Shown here: piece by piece, positions 54,807 to 63,688 of the stretch
How positions within the stretch are numbered: position 1 is the first letter of the stretch
Layout of the letters: every line of letters begins with the position of its first letter
DNA from: Rhodospirillaceae bacterium
GTDB taxonomy: Bacteria > Pseudomonadota > Alphaproteobacteria > Rhodospirillales > Casp-alpha2
Length of the DNA: 64,000 bases
NCBI GenBank assembly: GCA_016845145.1
Contig: JAERTE010000073.1
Coordinates: forward strand, 49,984 to 113,983
Direction: 5' to 3'
Notes under the pieces: model-generated
Databases searched by the model: none
Told to the model about the DNA's origin: nothing
Seen by the model: only the letters and a program-made list of their open reading frames with translations
Program-made: the position numbers and the translations under genes

Positions 54807-56705
54807 ATGTGCGGTATCGCTGGCTTGTTTCTCCCCCGCAACGCGCCATCGGCAGAGGCTGACCTGGACGCGATGATTAAAGTCATGGCGCATCGCGGGC
54901 CCGATGGTGTTGCGCGTCACGTCAGCGCCGACAAGCGTTACCAGTGCGGCTTCGCCCGTCTCGCGATCATTGATCTTGAGACCGGCGATCAACCGATCGT
55001 CGAAGAGGGTGGCGCGCGGGTTCTCACCGGCAACGGGGAGATTTACAATTACCGGGAACTTCGCCAATTGCCGCAGGGAAAGGCCTACCGGTACCAAACC
55101 AAGGGCGATATGGAGGTGGTGTTGCCGCTGTCTCGCGCCCTCGGCAGGGATTTCGTCCATGAATTGAACGGCATGTATGCGCTGGCGCTATATGACCAGG
55201 ATGACGACAGCCTGCTTCTGGTGCGGGACCGCCTCGGCATCAAACCCTTATACTGGACCAAACTGATGTCCGGCGGGATCGTCTTTGCGTCTGAAATCAA
55301 AGCCTTGTTCGCCTCTGGCTTGCTCGAAGCCGAGGTCGATGAACAGGCTGTTTCCTCCTATCTCGCGCATGGCTATGTTCCCGCGCCGAAAACGCTGTTC
55401 AAGGGCATCAACAAGTTGCCGCCCGGCCATATGCTTGAGGCCTCGGGTGACGGCTCGTTGAAGATAGAGCGTTACTGGCGGGCACATATGGCGGCTGATT
55501 TGCCCGAAGGTCGGGACGCTATTGAAAATCACCTCGTTGACCTGCTTCGCGATAGCGTTCGGCTGCAACTGCGCAGCGACGTGCCGATTGGCGTGCTGCT
55601 CTCGGGCGGTCTCGATTCAGGGTTGGTGGTCGCTCTTGCCGCCGAGCAATCAGACCAGGCACTCAACACCTTTACCGTTCGTTTCGAAGGTGCGCCGGTC
55701 GATGAATCGCCGCTGGCGGCAAGCGTCGCAAAACGCTATGGCACACGCCACGAAGAGCTGCTCCTGTCGACCTCTTCGGTCACACGGCTGTTACCGAAAC
55801 TTGCATGGTTTTGCGACGAGCCCCTAAGCGACCCCGCGCTGCTGCCCAACTACCTGATTGCGGAGCAATTGAGTTCCCGAACAACGGTCGCCCTAAACGG
55901 CACTGGTGGTGATGAATTGTTTGCCGGCTATGGGCGATATTTCCAACTGCCCATTGAGCGGCGATATCTGAAGGCCCCCGGCTGGATACGGCGCCGGCTC
56001 GTCGAGCCGACCATCGGAGCCGTCTCGCCGATGAATGCCTGGCGCCTGTCCCGCGCCGAGAAGTTTTTCGATGACCCGGGCGCCTACTTGCACGACCACT
56101 CGACCCTGTTTCCGCCGCCGATCTTAAAGCTCATGGGCAACGAGACTGCGCCTATCGGCGCCGCCCAGAGAAAACCCTTCTCGGAATTTGACGGCCCGGC
56201 CCAAACAGGAGCGTTGATCGCCGATTTGGAGACTTATCTTCCCGAAGATCTGCTGACCCTGCTTGACCGCTCATCCATGGCTGTCAGCGTCGAAGGCAGG
56301 GTGCCGTTTCTGGATCACCGACTGGTCGAGGCGGCGCTGGCGGTGCCCCCCGAAATTCGCACGAAGGGCGGCGAACAAAAGTATCTTGAGCGCCGAATTG
56401 CCAAGAACTTTCTTCCTGATGGCGTTGTTAACGCTCCCAAGCAGGGATTTGCCTCACCTGTCCCTGCCTGGATGAACGGAGATTTGAAGGCGCTTTCCCA
56501 ATCTATTTTGACGAGCCGGGAATCGCTTGAACGCGGATGGTGGTCAGCAGCGGGGATTGAACGCCTCCTTGCCGATCCGGCGCGCCATGCCTTTCGTCTC
56601 TATTCCCTGTTAATGCTCGAACTGGTCATCCGCATTCATGTCGAACATAGACCCTTGGCGACACCCCCGAACGGCGACCTTGCCGACTTTGCGCTCGCGG
56701 GTTAA
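54807..56705 (+). CDS. asnB: Asparagine synthase (glutamine-hydrolysing) homologue
   Basis: A 632-residue AsnB-type enzyme. Cys2 (MCGIAGLF) and NGEIYNY near residue 77 form the glutaminase domain. LLSGGLDSG near residue 265 is the PP-loop, and NGTGGDELFAGYGRY near residue 365 is the second ATP-site loop. It is a separate lineage from the asnB at 27.2 kb. It is followed by 98 bases and then the cupin gene. In surface-glycan loci such proteins are thought to amidate uronic acids. Free asparagine synthesis cannot be excluded. Confidence 0.87.
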   Translation: MCGIAGLFLPRNAPSAEADLDAMIKVMAHRGPDGVARHVSADKRYQCGFARLAIIDLETGDQPIVEEGGARVLTGNGEIYNYRELRQLPQGKAYRYQTKGDMEVVLPLSRALGRDFVHELNGMYALALYDQDDDSLLLVRDRLGIKPLYWTKLMSGGIVFASEIKALFASGLLEAEVDEQAVSSYLAHGYVPAPKTLFKGINKLPPGHMLEASGDGSLKIERYWRAHMAADLPEGRDAIENHLVDLLRDSVRLQLRSDVPIGVLLSGGLDSGLVVALAAEQSDQALNTFTVRFEGAPVDESPLAASVAKRYGTRHEELLLSTSSVTRLLPKLAWFCDEPLSDPALLPNYLIAEQLSSRTTVALNGTGGDELFAGYGRYFQLPIERRYLKAPGWIRRRLVEPTIGAVSPMNAWRLSRAEKFFDDPGAYLHDHSTLFPPPILKLMGNETAPIGAAQRKPFSEFDGPAQTGALIADLETYLPEDLLTLLDRSSMAVSVEGRVPFLDHRLVEAALAVPPEIRTKGGEQKYLERRIAKNFLPDGVVNAPKQGFASPVPAWMNGDLKALSQSILTSRESLERGWWSAAGIERLLADPARHAFRLYSLLMLELVIRIHVEHRPLATPPNGDLADFALAG

Positions 56706-56803
56706 GAAGGGCGATCAGCGCCGGAGGCTGCGAGATCTTGGTCTGGACAATCCGCGCGTTCCCTCTAGATTTGCTGCCCCGAACCGGTTGAGGCAATCAC
56801 GTT

Positions 56804-57301
56804 ATGGTCACCCCCCACATCCCTCCCGTCACGGCGGAAGAAAAAGCCAGTTGGCCGGCGCACGGCGTGGTCAAGCTGGAAAAACCGTTTATCGACGCAC
56901 GTGGTAAAATCCAGCCCCTTGTCGATGAAATGATGCGTTCGGCCGTGATGATCGAATCCAAGGCCGGATCGATTCGCGCCAACCATTATCACAAGACGGA
57001 TTGGCACTATTGTTATGTGATATCCGGCCAACTTGAGTACCTGCATCGGCCAACGGGCTCCGATGCCGAACCCGCCGTCATCGTAGTCGATGAAGGAGAA
57101 ATGGTGTTCACGCCGCCGATGGTTGATCACGGCATGCGGTTTCCGGTTGATACGGTATTTCTCACGCTGGGCCGCAATCCGCGCGATCAAGCGACCTATG
57201 AGGCCGATGTCGTTCGAGTGGATTTCGTTCCCACGGAAGGCTGGACCTCCTGGAAGCCCGGCGAGACTCAATCACGGGATGCAGGGGACGACCAGGCTTG
57301 A
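56804..57301 (+). CDS. Cupin-domain sugar epimerase/isomerase-like protein
   Basis: A 165-residue single cupin. RANHYHKTDWHYCYVISG (about residues 61-78) supplies the first metal-binding His pair and the conserved Tyr. TPPMVDHGMRF near residue 104 is the second cupin motif. It resembles dTDP-4-keto-6-deoxysugar 3,5-epimerase-like or isomerase cupins encoded beside C-methyltransferases. Its stop overlaps the TTG start of the C-methyltransferase gene, which suggests both act on the same keto sugar. Confidence 0.75.
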   Translation: MVTPHIPPVTAEEKASWPAHGVVKLEKPFIDARGKIQPLVDEMMRSAVMIESKAGSIRANHYHKTDWHYCYVISGQLEYLHRPTGSDAEPAVIVVDEGEMVFTPPMVDHGMRFPVDTVFLTLGRNPRDQATYEADVVRVDFVPTEGWTSWKPGETQSRDAGDDQA

Positions 57302-58554
57302 GGCACGCCGCCTGTCATCGCCGCTCCACCTGCCGGCTTTGCGGCAGCGATCAACTGTCGGAAGTGTTATCTCTGAAGCCGACTCCGCCGGCGAACGCCT
57401 TCGTCCCGGAATCCGAGTGTGGCACCGACCAAGAAAAATTCCCGTTGGATATTTTCTTTTGCGACGCATGCGCTCATGTCCAATTGCTGGATATTGTCGA
57501 TCCGGAGGTGCTTTTCGCCAACTATGTCTATGTGTCAGGCACTTCACCAGTGTTCGTCAAACACTTCCAGGATTACGCCGCCGACATTGTTAAGCGGTTC
57601 GCGCCCCAAACCAAAGACCGGCTGGCCATTGATATCGGCTCCAATGACGGGACGTTGCTGACACAATTCGAGGCTTTGGGTCTAAGCGTTCTGGGCATTG
57701 ATCCGGCCCGCGATATCGCCCGGCAAGCAACGGCCAATGGCATCGAGACATTGGCGGCCTTCTTCTCCTCCAGCCTCGCTGGCGAAATCAAGGCGTCGCG
57801 TGGAACGGCCCAGGTTGTTACCGCGAACAATGTCTTTGCCCACGCTGACGACCTCGCCGATATCGCGGAAGGTGTCCGCACGCTGCTGGCACCCGATGGA
57901 GTGTTCGTGTTCGAGGTCTCTTATCTGGTCGACGTATTCGAAAAAACACTGTTCGATACCATCTACCACGAACACCTCGCTTATCATTCAGTGAAACCGC
58001 TAGTCCGGTTTTTTGCGTCCCATGGGATGGAATTGATCGCTACGGAACGGGTTGCTTCGCACGGCGGCAGTTTACGCGGTATCGCGCAACTGGCGGACGG
58101 GCCACACTTGGCGGACGGTACGGTTGACGCCATGGTCGCCCGAGAGAATCAATTGGGCCTGCATGAAGCAGATACGCTCAGGCAGTTCGGCGGAAAAATC
58201 GACGCCATTCGTGATGAACTGACCGCGATACTCGCGGCTCTGAAGCAGGCTGGCAAAACCGTTGCCGGATTTGGCGCGCCAGCCAAGGCAACCACATTGA
58301 TGTACCATTTCGGGATTGGGCCGGACGTGATAGATTTCATCGTTGACGACAGCCCGCTCAAGCAAGGGCTCTTTTCGCCCGGTATGCACATTCCTGTCTT
58401 GCCGTCGACGGCCATTTACAGCAAAAAGCCGGATGCCGTGGTTATTCTGGCATGGAACTTCGCAGAACCCATCATGCGGAATCATGTCCGTTACTTGGAA
58501 CAAGGCGGGCAATTTATCGTACCCCTGCCGACAGTTGAGGTAGTTGAACAGTGA
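57298..58554 (+). CDS. Sugar C-methyltransferase with N-terminal zinc-binding domain
   Basis: A 418-residue relative of the gene at 17.7 kb. The zinc part has CRLCG near residue 12 and CDACAH near 55, and SAM motif I is LAIDIGSNDGTLL near residue 106. The EVSYLVDVFEKTLFDTIYHEHLAYH catalytic stretch lies near residue 205, and the C-terminal domain has GFGAPAKATTLMYHFG near residue 323. It adds a methyl group to C3 or C5 of a keto sugar in known relatives. Its start is TTG on the cupin stop and its end overlaps the SDR gene as GTGA, so the three are coupled. Confidence 0.86.
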   Translation: MRHAACHRRSTCRLCGSDQLSEVLSLKPTPPANAFVPESECGTDQEKFPLDIFFCDACAHVQLLDIVDPEVLFANYVYVSGTSPVFVKHFQDYAADIVKRFAPQTKDRLAIDIGSNDGTLLTQFEALGLSVLGIDPARDIARQATANGIETLAAFFSSSLAGEIKASRGTAQVVTANNVFAHADDLADIAEGVRTLLAPDGVFVFEVSYLVDVFEKTLFDTIYHEHLAYHSVKPLVRFFASHGMELIATERVASHGGSLRGIAQLADGPHLADGTVDAMVARENQLGLHEADTLRQFGGKIDAIRDELTAILAALKQAGKTVAGFGAPAKATTLMYHFGIGPDVIDFIVDDSPLKQGLFSPGMHIPVLPSTAIYSKKPDAVVILAWNFAEPIMRNHVRYLEQGGQFIVPLPTVEVVEQ

Positions 58555-59612
58555 GTGAATTTCTTCTCCAATCCGATATCACCGAAATCGTTGAGCGCCT
58601 GCGAGACGACGCCCAGGCATTTTCGGGCAAGACCGTCCTGCTTACGGGAGGGCGCGGCTTTCTCGGACGCTACTTCATGGAAGTATTCGGTGCACTGAAT
58701 GACGGCATCCTCGAAGAGCCGGTCAAATTGGTCGCCATGGACAACATGATCACGGCGGGCAAAGAAGGTGCGCAAATTCCCGATCTTGCCAACGTCGAAT
58801 TCATTGAGCACGACGTTATTCAGCCGTTTGAATGGGATCGACCGCTGGATTACGTCATTCACGCCGCCGGCATTGCAAGCCCGTATTACTACCGCGCCTA
58901 CCCCTTGGAAACACTAGAAGTGGCCATCACCGGCACCAGACGCATGCTGGAACTTGCCGATAAGCACGGTGCGCGTTTCACATTTTTCTCGTCGAGTGAG
59001 ATTTATGGCGACCCCGACCCCAAGCACGTCCCGATGGCGGAAAGCTATCGCGGCAACGTCTCGTGCCAGGGGCCGCGCGCCTGCTACGACGAGAGCAAGC
59101 GTGTCGGAGAAACATTGTGTTATATTTTCCATGGCACCAACGGCACGCACACCAATACCATTCGCCCGTTCAATGTTTTCGGCCCCGGCATGCAAGAGAC
59201 CGACTATCGCGTGCTACCCAACTTTGCTAGCCGCATCAAAGGTGGCCTGCCGCTGCATGTCTACGGCACCGGCAACCAAACGCGCACATTCTGCTATATT
59301 ACCGATGCCATTGTCGGATTTATGCAAGTTGTCCTCAAAGGTGTTGCTGGAGAGGCCTACAATATCGGCAATCCGGAACCGGAAATCTCCATGCTTGATC
59401 TGGTGAAGCGGATCGAAAAAGTGGCTTCCGGTCGCGTGGAGTACGACGTGGTCGAGTACCCCGACAGTTATCCGGCGGACGAGCCCAACCGCCGCGCGCC
59501 GGATATCCGCAAAGCACGATTGCAGCTGGAATATACCCCGACGGTTGACCTCGATGACGGCCTGAAACGCTTTCTCGACTGGTCCGACAGCGTCTACTCG
59601 GGCAAGCAATAA
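58551..59612 (+). CDS. NAD-dependent SDR, UDP-glucuronate-decarboxylase-like
   Basis: A 353-residue extended SDR. It has a 25-residue N-terminal helix, then LLTGGRGFLGRYF (about residues 30-42), HAAGIASPYYYRAYP near residue 105, SSSEIYGDP near 145 and GPRACYDESKRVGET near 180 with the Tyr-Lys pair. The last motif and the SPYYY segment are typical of UDP-xylose synthase and close relatives that act on UDP- or GDP-hexuronate or 4-keto sugars. Context (cupin, C-methyltransferase) favours reduction or epimerisation of a branched sugar. The substrate is uncertain. Confidence 0.8.
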   Translation: MSEFLLQSDITEIVERLRDDAQAFSGKTVLLTGGRGFLGRYFMEVFGALNDGILEEPVKLVAMDNMITAGKEGAQIPDLANVEFIEHDVIQPFEWDRPLDYVIHAAGIASPYYYRAYPLETLEVAITGTRRMLELADKHGARFTFFSSSEIYGDPDPKHVPMAESYRGNVSCQGPRACYDESKRVGETLCYIFHGTNGTHTNTIRPFNVFGPGMQETDYRVLPNFASRIKGGLPLHVYGTGNQTRTFCYITDAIVGFMQVVLKGVAGEAYNIGNPEPEISMLDLVKRIEKVASGRVEYDVVEYPDSYPADEPNRRAPDIRKARLQLEYTPTVDLDDGLKRFLDWSDSVYSGKQ

Positions 59613-59633
59613 GTCTCGCTTGCGGAATTACTG

Positions 59634-59909
59634 ATGCCAAAAATTTCCGTCATCGTCCCTGCATATAACGAGGAGAAAACCATTGTTCCGATTCTGGAGC
59701 GTGTGAATGCCCAAAAGATCGACGGCGTCGCGCTCCATGGTTATTTCGGTTTTATCAGCACTCACCGTTGGTGGATATTAGACACCTTCGGTAGTGCGGC
59801 GACCGTTAATCCCAGATTCGTGAACATATATGATTTGGTTCTCGTGCAGGTTACGCGCTGGCTGGAGACGTGGATCAATCCACTGGTCGGCAAAAGCGTC
59901 AAGGATTGA
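59634..59909 (+). pseudogene. In-frame deletion remnant joining a GT2 N-terminus to a methyltransferase C-terminus
   Basis: A 91-codon frame. Residues 1-32 match the first strand and helix of GT2 enzymes (MPKISVIVPAYNEEKTIVPIL) but lack the nucleotide and metal motifs. Residues 33-91 match the C-terminal region of the methyltransferase at 52.3-53.1 kb: YF...WW, T-x-G-x-x-A-T-x-x-P, YD, V-x-R and P-x-x-G align in order. The junction is near 59730. An ancestral GT2-methyltransferase pair with the 51.6-53.1 kb layout has lost about 1.3 kb of its middle, leaving the frame open. It can have neither activity. Confidence 0.75.
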
Positions 59910-59912
59910 GAG

Positions 59913-61343
59913 ATGGACTTTGCATTCACAAACGCCGTGATTCACCCGATCATTCTATCTGGCGGTTCCGGCACACGGTTATGGCCTTTGTCGAGGCGGC
60001 TTCGGCCGAAACAGTTTCTCGATGTACATGGGGCCTCCAGCATGTTTTCGCAAACCTTGTCGCGGGTGAAAGGTGATGGCTTCGCTGCACCGATGATCAT
60101 CTGCAACGACGACCACCGATTTCTGGTGGCAGAGGAGCTGCGCCAACTTGGCACCAGTGCCGGCGAAATCATTCTCGAACCCGTTGCGCGCTCAACGGCG
60201 CCGGCTATCGCCGCGGCGGCAATCCGCTGCCTTGAGCGCGATGAGGACGCTATCATGCTGGTGCTTTCGTCGGATCACGTGATCATCGACCTCCAGGCAT
60301 TTCACGCTTGCGTCGAGTCTGCGGTCGAGCTCGCCACCGAAGGCTATCTGCTGACATTTGGCGTCACCCCCGACCAGCCGGAAACCAGCTACGGCTACAT
60401 CAAGCAAGGCGAGGCCTGTGGCGAAGCTGGTTGGCGTGTCGCGCGGTTCGTTGAAAAACCAAACCGCGCAACCGCTGAAGCCTATCTTGCCGAAGGTGGG
60501 TATCATTGGAATTCCGGCATGTTCGTTTTTCGGGCTCGGGACTACCTCGACGAAATTGAGAAATTTCACCCCGAGATATTGACCGCCGCGCGGGCGGCGA
60601 TGGAGGCGGGCGAGCGAGACTTGGATTTCTTCCGCCTCGATAAAACCGCTTTCGCCGCCGCGCCGGCGATCTCCGTCGATTACGCAGTGATGGAGAAAAC
60701 CGAGCGCGCGGCCATGGTGCCGCTGGCCTCTCAGTGGAACGATGTCGGCTCATGGGCCAATCTTTGGAACCTGGGTGACGCAAACGACGACGGAAATGTG
60801 ATTGAAGGCCGGGCAATCGTGCTCGATGCCCGCGGCAACTACATCCGATCCGAAAAGCCTCTGGTGGCGGCGCTCGGCGTCAATGATCTGGTTATCGTCG
60901 CCACCGATGATACCATACTGGTAATACCCAAGGATCGCGCGCAAGAAGTCAAGGACCTGGTCTCTGCCCTTGATTCCGCCGGGTATGAGGAAACCATAAG
61001 TCACACCCGGGTCTATCGGCCGTGGGGCCATTACCAGAACCTGGAGGGCGGCAACGGCTATCTGGTGAAGCGAATAGGCGTCAATCCGGGCGCCAAACTC
61101 AGTTTGCAGTATCACCATCACCGCGCCGAACATTGGATTGTCGTCGCCGGTACCGCGCGGGTCACCAACGATGGCGAGACTTTCGATCTTGGCCCCAACC
61201 AGTCCACCTACATTCCGAAAGGCGCTTCGCACCGCTTGGAAAACCCGGGCACAGAGCCCTTGCATTTGATCGAGGTGCAATCCGGCGACCATATCAGCGA
61301 GGATGACATCGTCCGCCTGGAGGATACCTACGGCCGAAACTAG
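59913..61343 (+). CDS. manC: Mannose-1-phosphate guanylyltransferase/mannose-6-phosphate isomerase
   Basis: A 476-residue bifunctional type II enzyme that makes GDP-mannose, the substrate of Gmd. The guanylyltransferase domain begins PIILSGGSGTRLWPLSRRLRPKQFL (residues about 11-35). FVEKPN near residue 178 is the sugar-binding motif. The C-terminal cupin (about residues 370-476) has LSLQYHHHRAEHW and a GTARVTNDGE strand, the isomerase metal site. No phosphomannomutase gene is in the window, so mannose 1-phosphate must come from a gene elsewhere. It lies 3 bases behind the deletion remnant. Confidence 0.95.
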   Translation: MDFAFTNAVIHPIILSGGSGTRLWPLSRRLRPKQFLDVHGASSMFSQTLSRVKGDGFAAPMIICNDDHRFLVAEELRQLGTSAGEIILEPVARSTAPAIAAAAIRCLERDEDAIMLVLSSDHVIIDLQAFHACVESAVELATEGYLLTFGVTPDQPETSYGYIKQGEACGEAGWRVARFVEKPNRATAEAYLAEGGYHWNSGMFVFRARDYLDEIEKFHPEILTAARAAMEAGERDLDFFRLDKTAFAAAPAISVDYAVMEKTERAAMVPLASQWNDVGSWANLWNLGDANDDGNVIEGRAIVLDARGNYIRSEKPLVAALGVNDLVIVATDDTILVIPKDRAQEVKDLVSALDSAGYEETISHTRVYRPWGHYQNLEGGNGYLVKRIGVNPGAKLSLQYHHHRAEHWIVVAGTARVTNDGETFDLGPNQSTYIPKGASHRLENPGTEPLHLIEVQSGDHISEDDIVRLEDTYGRN

Positions 61344-61421
61344 TTGCTTGCCGAGACTGGTTTTTTCACACCCGGTCTTGCCGTGCTTGGGCTGACCGGC
61401 GCCGGGCGTTAGACTGCGATC

Positions 61422-62435
61422 ATGATAACTTCATTCGCCTTGCCAATGGCCGCGCTCATGGCCGCCGTTGTGTTCTTCGTATCCTATCTTGGAACACGGC
61501 TTTTGGTCGGTATTCTGGCCCGGCGCGCCATTCTCGATCACCCCAATCATCGCTCCAGTCACGACGTCCCGACCCCGCACGGCGGTGGCATCGCCGTACT
61601 TGGCGCGCTGCTGCCGGCATGGCTGCTGACTGAGCAATTCATGCCCGGCACGCCAGATGGCTTGTTGGTGGTTGTTGGCGGCGCCATCTTTTTGGCTGTC
61701 GTGTCGTGGATTGACGACGTGCGAGGATTGGGGCCGGTAGTGCGGCTTTTGGCGCAAGCCGCTATGGTCGCTGCCGTGCTTTTTCTGGCGCCATTCACAG
61801 CGCCTGTGTTCGGCGGTTGGCTGCCGCCGACAGCGGATTTGGTTGTGGCCGCGCTGCTTTGGATCTGGTTCATCAACCTGTTCAATTTCATGGACGGCAT
61901 TGATGGCATCGCCGGCGTACAGACGGCAGGCATCGGTATGGGTGTGTTCGTCACCGCCAAGGTGGGCAAGCTTGATGCCGGTTGGCTGGCACTCGGGTTG
62001 AGCGCGGCCGCCGCGTCCGTCGGCTTCCTACGCTGGAACTGGCATCCGGCGAAAATTTTTCTGGGCGATGTCGGCTCCATCCCGTTGGGCTTTCTGTTAG
62101 GCTGGCTGTTACTGGGCCTTGCCGCGGCCGGGTATCCGGCGCCGGCGATCATCTTGCCGGCATATTTTCTTGCTGACGCGACCATCACTTTGGTGCGGCG
62201 GTTACTGCGCGGCGAGAAAATCTGGGAGGCGCACCGCGAGCATTTTTATCAGCTCGCTGTACAAAGCGGCCTGCGTCACGACCAGGTCAGCGGCATCATC
62301 GCGGTTGCCAATATCTTTCTGATTGCCTTGGCCATGGTCGCCATGCGCGGACTGCCGTGGCCAGCGGTGTCTGGCGCCGCCGCAGCGGTCGCGCTTTTGC
62401 TGTTCCTGCTCGCCAAGGGTGGCCCCACGGAATGA
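61422..62435 (+). CDS. Undecaprenyl-phosphate sugar-1-phosphate transferase, WbpL/WecA type
   Basis: Starts the lipid-linked repeat unit by moving a HexNAc-1-phosphate to undecaprenyl phosphate. The 337-residue protein has about 10-11 membrane segments. The metal-binding SWIDDVRGLGP is near residue 90, and FNFMDGIDG (about residue 151) and FLGDVGS near 213 are catalytic loops. HREHFYQ near 272 is the sugar-selective loop typical of the WbpL group. It overlaps the GT4 gene as ATGA, and an SDR follows, the same trio as in Pseudomonas O-antigen loci. The sugar may be FucNAc or QuiNAc, inferred only. Confidence 0.9.
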   Translation: MITSFALPMAALMAAVVFFVSYLGTRLLVGILARRAILDHPNHRSSHDVPTPHGGGIAVLGALLPAWLLTEQFMPGTPDGLLVVVGGAIFLAVVSWIDDVRGLGPVVRLLAQAAMVAAVLFLAPFTAPVFGGWLPPTADLVVAALLWIWFINLFNFMDGIDGIAGVQTAGIGMGVFVTAKVGKLDAGWLALGLSAAAASVGFLRWNWHPAKIFLGDVGSIPLGFLLGWLLLGLAAAGYPAPAIILPAYFLADATITLVRRLLRGEKIWEAHREHFYQLAVQSGLRHDQVSGIIAVANIFLIALAMVAMRGLPWPAVSGAAAAVALLLFLLAKGGPTE

Positions 62436-63688
62436 TTGGCCAAAGTGATCGGCGCGGCATGAAAATCCTGTTTCTGACCGAAAATTTTCCACCGGAGACC
62501 AATGCCGCCGCGACACGGGTCTATGAGCGCGCCTGCTATTGGGCGAAGTGGGGGCACCAGGTCACGGTCCTCACATCGGCGCCCAACTTTCCCGAAGGCC
62601 GGCTATACCCGGGCTATGAAAACCGCTGGCGTCAGGTCGAAGATATGGACGGACTGCGTGTTGTCCGGGTCAAGACCTACATGGCGGCCAATCGCGGCAC
62701 CGTGAAACGCATGCTCGATTTCCTGAGCTTCATGGCGAGCGCTTTTGGGGCCGGTCTGTTCGAGCACCGACCCGATGTCGTCGCCGCCACCTCACCGCAA
62801 TTCTTCGCTGCCGTAGGCGGTTGGGCATTGGGCTGGGTACGGCGCGTACCGTTCGTGTTTGAATTGGGTGACCTGTGGCCGGCGTCGATCGTCGCCGTTG
62901 GCGCCATGCGCCCGAGTTTTGGCCTGCGCATGATGGAAAAGCTCGAGCTTTTCTTGTACCGCCGCTCCGCCGCCGTTGTGGCGCTGACTCACGCGTTCAA
63001 GCAAAACCTTGTCGGGCGCGGCATTGATGCGGACAAAATCAATGTCGTCATCAACGGCGTCGACACTTGGCGCTACGGCCCGCGCGATCGTGACGCCGAC
63101 CTCGCCAGTAGCGCCGGCCTCGCAGACAAATTTGTGGTCGGTTACGTGGGCACCCACGGCATGGCGCACGCGCTTTCCAATGTGCTCGATGCCGCCGAGC
63201 GGCTTGCCGACAACCCCGCCATTGCCTTTATGCTGGCCGGCGGCGGCGCCGAGCGCGACGATCTGGTCGCAGACGCCAAACGGCGCGGCCTTACGAACGT
63301 CGTTTTCCTCGTGCGCCAACCGAAAGACCGCATGCCCGTCGTATGGAGCCTTTGCGACGTTGCGCTTGTGCACCTCAAAAATTCTGACGTCTTTCGCGAT
63401 GTTATTCCGTCGAAAATGTTCGAGGCCATGGCCATGGGCCTGCCCTTGCTGATGGCATCGCCCGCCGGCGAAGCCAGCGACATTCTTGCCGCTGACGGCG
63501 CCGGCCTGCACGTCCCCGCTGAGGACCCTGAAGCCCTTGCCGATGCCGTGCGACAATTGCACGACGATCCGGCCCAACTCGCCCGCCTGGCCGCCGCCAG
63601 CCTCAAAGCCGCACCAGGCCATAGCCGCGAAACCCAGGCCCGGGATATGATCTCTGTGTTGCAGCGTGTCGGAGGAGAAACATCGTGA
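62432..63688 (+). CDS. Family 4 glycosyltransferase, WbuB-like
   Basis: A retaining GT-B enzyme of about 410-418 residues. The N-terminal domain begins MKILFLTENFPPETNAAATR, followed by the PNFPEGRLYPGY segment typical of WbuB-like transferases. The C-terminal donor site has VGYVGTHGMAHALSNVL near residue 240 and PSKMFEAMAMGLPLL near residue 332 (the E-x7-E region). ATG 62432 couples to the preceding stop; ATG 62459 gives the more usual N-terminus and is a fair alternative. It likely adds the second sugar to the lipid-linked primer, often L-FucNAc in this family. Confidence 0.88.
   Translation: MIGQSDRRGMKILFLTENFPPETNAAATRVYERACYWAKWGHQVTVLTSAPNFPEGRLYPGYENRWRQVEDMDGLRVVRVKTYMAANRGTVKRMLDFLSFMASAFGAGLFEHRPDVVAATSPQFFAAVGGWALGWVRRVPFVFELGDLWPASIVAVGAMRPSFGLRMMEKLELFLYRRSAAVVALTHAFKQNLVGRGIDADKINVVINGVDTWRYGPRDRDADLASSAGLADKFVVGYVGTHGMAHALSNVLDAAERLADNPAIAFMLAGGGAERDDLVADAKRRGLTNVVFLVRQPKDRMPVVWSLCDVALVHLKNSDVFRDVIPSKMFEAMAMGLPLLMASPAGEASDILAADGAGLHVPAEDPEALADAVRQLHDDPAQLARLAAASLKAAPGHSRETQARDMISVLQRVGGETS

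Noticed and set aside
61344..61421. Imperfect inverted repeat (GAGACTGG / CCGGTCTT) after manC as a terminator
   Set aside because: The T run lies in the loop rather than after the stem, and the downstream gene is in the same direction; not a convincing intrinsic terminator.
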